From: an uncultured Acidimicrobiales bacterium
Lineage (GTDB): Bacteria; Actinomycetota; Acidimicrobiia; Acidimicrobiales; SHLQ01
Direction: 5' to 3'
DNA: 64,000 nucleotides
NCBI GenBank assembly: GCA_938023735.1
Contig: CALJDK010000036.1
Location: 62,001-126,000 of the forward strand
The translations under genes were made by a program, and so were the position numbers. The notes beneath the pieces were generated by a model that had not been told where the DNA came from, ran no database searches, and worked only from the letters and a program-made list of their open reading frames with translations. Of this stretch, positions 60,207 to 64,000 are shown piece after piece; position 1 is the stretch's first letter; each line of letters begins with the position of its first letter.

Positions 60207-63023
60207 TCAGTCGTGCAAAAGCAGGTTGATTGGGTGCTCTGGGTTTGTGCCTTCAAGGCGCATCGACTGCGAGCGACATGAGTAACCCGTAGCAACAGCG
60301 ATCGACGAGCCGCTTACTGCATCGCTCCAACCTTGATTCCAAAGTTCGATCGACATTTTTTGGTTCGACACCTCGTGGCCAAAAATTCCTGCCATACCGC
60401 AGCACCCGAGCGATGGAACCGAGGTCCTGTACCCCGCTGCTTCGAGCACCGCTTTCCACATAGCGAGGGACTCGGGATTTGTTGCCCGTTCGGTGCAGTG
60501 GCCCAGCAGTGCAACCGATTCACCAGCGCCCTGGGCGGCACCAGCGATTGCGTCGAGATGGTCGTGCAGCACATTGGGGAGGTGACGCACCTCGGTGGGA
60601 TAGTCCGGATCGAACCGCAGGTACTCGTGGCTATGCAGCAACCCCACCGCCGGCTCGATCGCCACCGGCTGACAACCAGCACTGGTGATAGAGCGCACCA
60701 GTTTCGCCTGGGCTCGCACCGCCTTTTCGAACGCGACCCGCTTGCCCTTGACGTGATCGAACTTTCCCGACGGCACAAAGGGCGAGAGCGCAACCCGGAG
60801 CCCGAGGCTCGAGAGCACCTCGGCCGCAACCGCAATGGTGTCGGGCTCAAGGTGGGCAGTGAACACATCGCGAAGCAACACCACATCGAACTTTTTGTTG
60901 CCCGCCTGAAATGTCGGCACCAGTGCAGAGGAACCCGAGCGCGTCGAGGGCTTTGGCGCAGGAAGGTCGACAAGCCCCAACGCTTTTCCCGCCGGCGACG
61001 AACCCAGCGCCGCCAGTCTGGGCGAACGGGCTGCGAGAGCAGCAAGGTTCTCGAACTTGCTCAGCAACGCATGGGCAACGGGCCGACGACGCGACTCGTA
61101 ATAGGCCTCGAGAAACTGGCTCTTCAGCTCGGGAATATCGACCTCCACCGGACAGGTTCCCGAACACGCCGAGCAACTCAGGCACTGATGCATGTTGGCT
61201 GCCAACGCATCTTCAAAGTCGGCGTCGCCCCCCGACTCCCGACGCAAGAGGAACGAACGGAGCAGATCGGCTCGGCCTTTGGGCGACAACGCGGGGTCGC
61301 CGCTGGCCTTGTACGACGGGCACATCACATCGGTTGTCTGATACTGGTGGCACAACCCATTGCCGTTACAGGCGAATGCGTCGCCAAACTCCCGTCGGAT
61401 GGTCACCGGAATCGACCGGTTCACCTGGCCCCGCATCGGCGCCTCATCGATTCCGATGAGGCGTTCGGGTCGGCTGGTGGGTCGGTAAAGCTTGCCCGGA
61501 TTCATCAGGTCGTGCGGGTCGAAGATGGTTTTGACCTGACGCATCAGATCGATGGTGTCATCGGACAAAAATTCGGGCGCCACATCGCCGCGGAGTCCCC
61601 GGCCATGCTCGCCCCATAGGACGCCCCCGTGCTTCTTCACCGCTGCGGCTACCGCATCGGTAACCGCTCGCACCAATTTCTCATGCTCGGGGTCGGTGGT
61701 GTCGAGGGCAGGGCGCACGTGCACACAACCAACATCGGCATGGCCGAACATACCGTACTCAAGCCCGAAGCTATCCAGCACGGCACGGAAGTCGGCGATG
61801 AACGCGACCATCGACGCAACCGGCACCGCGCAGTCTTCGACCATCGCGGTAGGTCTGGCCGAAAGCTTGGGCCCGCCAACCTCGATCTTGGCCAACAGAC
61901 CAACCGCATCAGCGCGCACCTTCCACGCGTCGGAACGCTCGCGCTGCGTATCGAGGGTGGCGGTGGTGATGGCCTTTCCACTTTCGTCGATGGCCTGTTG
62001 GATTGGGCCGAGGTCGATCGGCTGGTCGGACTGGTACTCGAGCAGCAGCACCGAACCGTCGAGCTCACCCACAACGTTTCCCAAAGCAGGCCACGCTGGC
62101 GATGCTCGGCCCGCGCGCAACGTACGTTCGTCGAAGGACTCGATTGCGGTGGGCCGGGTCGAACGAAGCACCACCGCATCTTCGAGCGCCGCGGCGAAAC
62201 TCGGGTACGCCGCCACGACCAGCTCGGTGTGTTTGGGCACGGGTGTGAGGCGCAAGGTGGCTCGGGTGGTGATACCGAGCGTCCCCTCGGCACCGACCAG
62301 CAGCGCCAAGGGGTCGAGTAATCCGTCGTGGCGGAGTCGATCGAGTCCATAGCCCGAGAACCCCCGAGCGAGTTCGGGCAGATCAAAGGTGTCGCCTTCG
62401 ACAACTTCAAGATCGAGCAGTGCGCGCCAGAGTTCGCCAGCTCGACCGGGTTGACGTGCCCGCTGCTCTGCTTCGGCAAGAGGAACTGGTTCGGCGACAA
62501 AAACCGACCCGTCGGCGCACACGATGTCGAGGGCTAGGACGTGACGGTGGGCGCGGCCGTACACCAATGACCCTTTGCCTGCAGCGTCGGTGGCGATCAT
62601 GCCACCAACCGTCGCCCGGCTCATTGTTGAGGTATGCGGCGCCCAGAACAGCCCGTGCTCGGCCAACGTGTCGTTGAGTCGTCGAGTGACGACTCCGGGC
62701 TCGACAATCGCTGTACGTGTCTCGGGGTCGATCTCAACGATGCGGTTCAGGTGCCGCTTGAGATCGACCATAATCCCCGAGGTGAGACTCTGACCGTTCG
62801 TACCGGTGCCTCCGCCCCTCGCAACAACGGGTCGAGGCGACGCACTGTTTGCGTTGGCCGTAACGACCGCAACGACTTCGTCGTGACTTGCCGGAAGACA
62901 AACGCCGGCTGGCATGATCTGGTAGATCGAATTGTCGGTGGCGTAGACGGTGCGGGTGATGTCGTCAGTACGCAGAAATCGGTCGGTGGCGTGAGCGTCG
63001 TTCGCCGGCTCGACAGATTCCAT
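60207..63023 (-). CDS. FAD/Fe-S oxidoreductase (YdiJ/D-2-hydroxyglutarate dehydrogenase type)
   Basis: A 938-residue fusion of a FAD-linked oxidase and an iron-sulfur protein. FAD_binding_4 is shown by PVVARGGGTGTNGQSL and VDLKRHLNRIVEIDPETRTAIVEPG; the FAD-oxidase C domain by LVGAEGTLGITTRATLRLTP and KHGGVLWGEHGRGLRG. The Fe-S part has CHQYQTTDVMCP, CLSCSACSGTCPVEVDIPE, and CCG-type motifs (LGHCTERATN, LGCCGMAGIFGHE) near the end. E. coli YdiJ, built alike, oxidises D-2-hydroxyglutarate. The start is ATG 63023, after GAAAGGG. It is divergent from the transhydrogenase gene. Confidence 0.92.
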   Translation of the reverse strand: MESVEPANDAHATDRFLRTDDITRTVYATDNSIYQIMPAGVCLPASHDEVVAVVTANANSASPRPVVARGGGTGTNGQSLTSGIMVDLKRHLNRIVEIDPETRTAIVEPGVVTRRLNDTLAEHGLFWAPHTSTMSRATVGGMIATDAAGKGSLVYGRAHRHVLALDIVCADGSVFVAEPVPLAEAEQRARQPGRAGELWRALLDLEVVEGDTFDLPELARGFSGYGLDRLRHDGLLDPLALLVGAEGTLGITTRATLRLTPVPKHTELVVAAYPSFAAALEDAVVLRSTRPTAIESFDERTLRAGRASPAWPALGNVVGELDGSVLLLEYQSDQPIDLGPIQQAIDESGKAITTATLDTQRERSDAWKVRADAVGLLAKIEVGGPKLSARPTAMVEDCAVPVASMVAFIADFRAVLDSFGLEYGMFGHADVGCVHVRPALDTTDPEHEKLVRAVTDAVAAAVKKHGGVLWGEHGRGLRGDVAPEFLSDDTIDLMRQVKTIFDPHDLMNPGKLYRPTSRPERLIGIDEAPMRGQVNRSIPVTIRREFGDAFACNGNGLCHQYQTTDVMCPSYKASGDPALSPKGRADLLRSFLLRRESGGDADFEDALAANMHQCLSCSACSGTCPVEVDIPELKSQFLEAYYESRRRPVAHALLSKFENLAALAARSPRLAALGSSPAGKALGLVDLPAPKPSTRSGSSALVPTFQAGNKKFDVVLLRDVFTAHLEPDTIAVAAEVLSSLGLRVALSPFVPSGKFDHVKGKRVAFEKAVRAQAKLVRSITSAGCQPVAIEPAVGLLHSHEYLRFDPDYPTEVRHLPNVLHDHLDAIAGAAQGAGESVALLGHCTERATNPESLAMWKAVLEAAGYRTSVPSLGCCGMAGIFGHEVSNQKMSIELWNQGWSDAVSGSSIAVATGYSCRSQSMRLEGTNPEHPINLLLHD

Positions 63024-63119
63024 GGAATGCCCTTTCCAAAAGTTTGATCTTGAGGCAGAATCATAGAGCTTCTTGCACTCTGTCGCATGAGGCGCCGCCA
63101 AGACTCAGGGGAGCCGACC

Positions 63120-64000
63120 ATGCTGTGCCAACACTACGAACACATTCACGAGGGCGCTGACTCAGCCTTCAGTGTCGACGCATCGAACATCACCTTCGGA
63201 GCAGGATGCCTGAGCGAAGCGGGAGAGGTCGCGAAGTCGCTCGGAATTGGACGCATCGGTGTCTACACCGACGACGGTCTTATCGGCACCGAACACGTCA
63301 GCAAGGTGCTCGACTCGCTCAAGGCCGCAGGCATCGATATTGCCCTGTACGACAACGTGCGGGTCGAGCCAACCGATGAGTCGTTTCAAGCAGGAGCAAA
63401 GTTTGCCGTCGATGCCAACGTCGACGGCTTCATTTCGGTTGGCGGAGGTTCGGTCATCGATACCGCCAAAGCTTCGAACCTCTACAGCACGTACCCGGCC
63501 GACTTCCTCGATTATGTCAACGCGCCCATCGGCAAGGGCGTTCCCGTACCCGGCCCGCTGAAACCACATATCGCCTGCCCCACCACCTCGGGCACCGGCA
63601 GCGAGTGCACCGGCATCGCCGTGTTCGACCTTCTCGAGATGAAGGCCAAGACCGGAATCGCATCGAAGATGATCCGCCCAAGCCGCGCACTCATCGACCC
63701 CGACGCAACGCTCACCCTTCCGCCCAACGTTGTCGCCGCAAGTGCGTTCGACGTGTTGAGCCACGCACTCGAGAGCTACACGGCCCGGCCGTACACCCAG
63801 CGCCCGGCCGCCGCATCCCCTGCGTTGCGTCCGTCGAGCCAGGGCGCGAACCCCTGGAGCGACCTGGGCTGCGGCGAGGCCCTCCGGCTTCTTGGCCTCT
63901 ATCTTGAACGCGCCGTGTCCGACGCCAGCGACGTTGAAGCTCGTCATCAGCTGATGTGGGCATCGACCCTGGCTGGCATCGCCTTCGGGAACGCTGGCTG
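63120..64000 (+). CDS. Hydroxyacid-oxoacid transhydrogenase, ADHFE1 type (partial, cut by window end)
   Basis: The first 293 residues of an iron-containing alcohol dehydrogenase, cut off at 64000. Signatures shared with human ADHFE1 include [63 protein letters not shown] (metal ligands Asp211 and His215) and [13 protein letters not shown], so this is the HOT branch rather than a plain alcohol dehydrogenase. HOT converts 4-hydroxybutyrate and 2-oxoglutarate to succinic semialdehyde and D-2-hydroxyglutarate. AGGGGAG lies upstream of ATG 63120. It is divergent from the D-2-hydroxyglutarate dehydrogenase-like gene. Confidence 0.92.
   Translation, partial: MLCQHYEHIHEGADSAFSVDASNITFGAGCLSEAGEVAKSLGIGRIGVYTDDGLIGTEHVSKVLDSLKAAGIDIALYDNVRVEPTDESFQAGAKFAVDANVDGFISVGGGSVIDTAKASNLYSTYPADFLDYVNAPIGKGVPVPGPLKPHIACPTTSGTGSECTGIAVFDLLEMKAKTGIASKMIRPSRALIDPDATLTLPPNVVAASAFDVLSHALESYTARPYTQRPAAASPALRPSSQGANPWSDLGCGEALRLLGLYLERAVSDASDVEARHQLMWASTLAGIAFGNAG

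Noticed and set aside
1-64000. CRISPR array, insertion sequence, prophage or integron
   Set aside because: No regularly spaced repeats, transposase, integrase or terminal inverted repeats with target duplications were seen.

Overview
This is a GC-rich, gene-dense stretch of bacterial chromosome that looks like a member of the Actinomycetota, most likely class Acidimicrobiia (Ilumatobacter-like). The evidence is many GTG starts, a DUF2510/DUF4870 membrane protein, a Nei2-type glycosylase starting MPEGDT, a HelD-type helicase, an Lhr helicase, adjacent hemE and hemY, and the absence of any outer-membrane genes. The taxonomic call is inference. I found no rRNA, tRNA, CRISPR array, insertion sequence or phage gene. 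Accessory character comes from catabolic genes, small repeats and a few unusual proteins.

Layout. 1-7.7 kb: end of a histidine kinase, its NarL-type response regulator, and a LolD/MacB-like ABC ATPase with two large FtsX-type permeases. 7.7-11 kb: cydA-cydB-nei2 on the minus strand. 11-14 kb: a DUF2510/DUF4870 protein, yaaA, and a secreted RTX-repeat plus GH26-like glycosidase. 14-20.7 kb: methyltransferase, thioesterase, DUF1330, DHFR-like reductase, HAD phosphatase, beta-lactamase-like hydrolase and a divergent PRPP-synthetase-like protein. 20.7-24.1 kb: a translationally coupled SDR / P450 / cysteine-less P450-like operon. 24.2-30.7 kb: lhr, RNase Z and a lactonase-type metallo-hydrolase. 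30.8-34 kb: acyl-CoA dehydrogenase and a flavoprotein fused to a ferredoxin-NADP reductase. 34-43 kb: ornithine cyclodeaminase-like protein, Nudix, HelD, patatin, hemE, hemY and a DEAD-box helicase. 43.3-47.5 kb: a candidate selenoprotein with an in-frame TGA, an RraB-like protein, Lnt with Ser in place of its nucleophile Cys, a DUF2807 lipoprotein, DUF805 and dtd. 47.5-54.2 kb: epimerase, a glycosyltransferase / methyltransferase / alpha-toroid cluster, a membrane protein, methyltransferase and GtrA. 54.3-56.8 kb: two lipoprotein enzymes (PQQ-type sugar dehydrogenase, lytic transglycosylase). 56.8-64 kb: a TRAP transporter (dctPQM), a D-2-hydroxyglutarate dehydrogenase-like flavo/iron-sulfur fusion and, divergently, a hydroxyacid-oxoacid transhydrogenase cut by the window end.

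How the parts fit. The last block reads as a pathway: the TRAP system could import a hydroxy- or dicarboxylic acid, the transhydrogenase would oxidise 4-hydroxybutyrate while making D-2-hydroxyglutarate from 2-oxoglutarate, and the dehydrogenase would regenerate 2-oxoglutarate. The P450 operon, thioesterase and acyl-CoA dehydrogenase suggest oxidation of lipids or xenobiotics. The two most unusual items are the UGA-containing small protein at 43.3-43.6 kb, with a SECIS-like hairpin just after the UGA, and the P450 homologue at 20.7-22.0 kb that has lost its heme-ligand cysteine while staying coupled to an intact P450.
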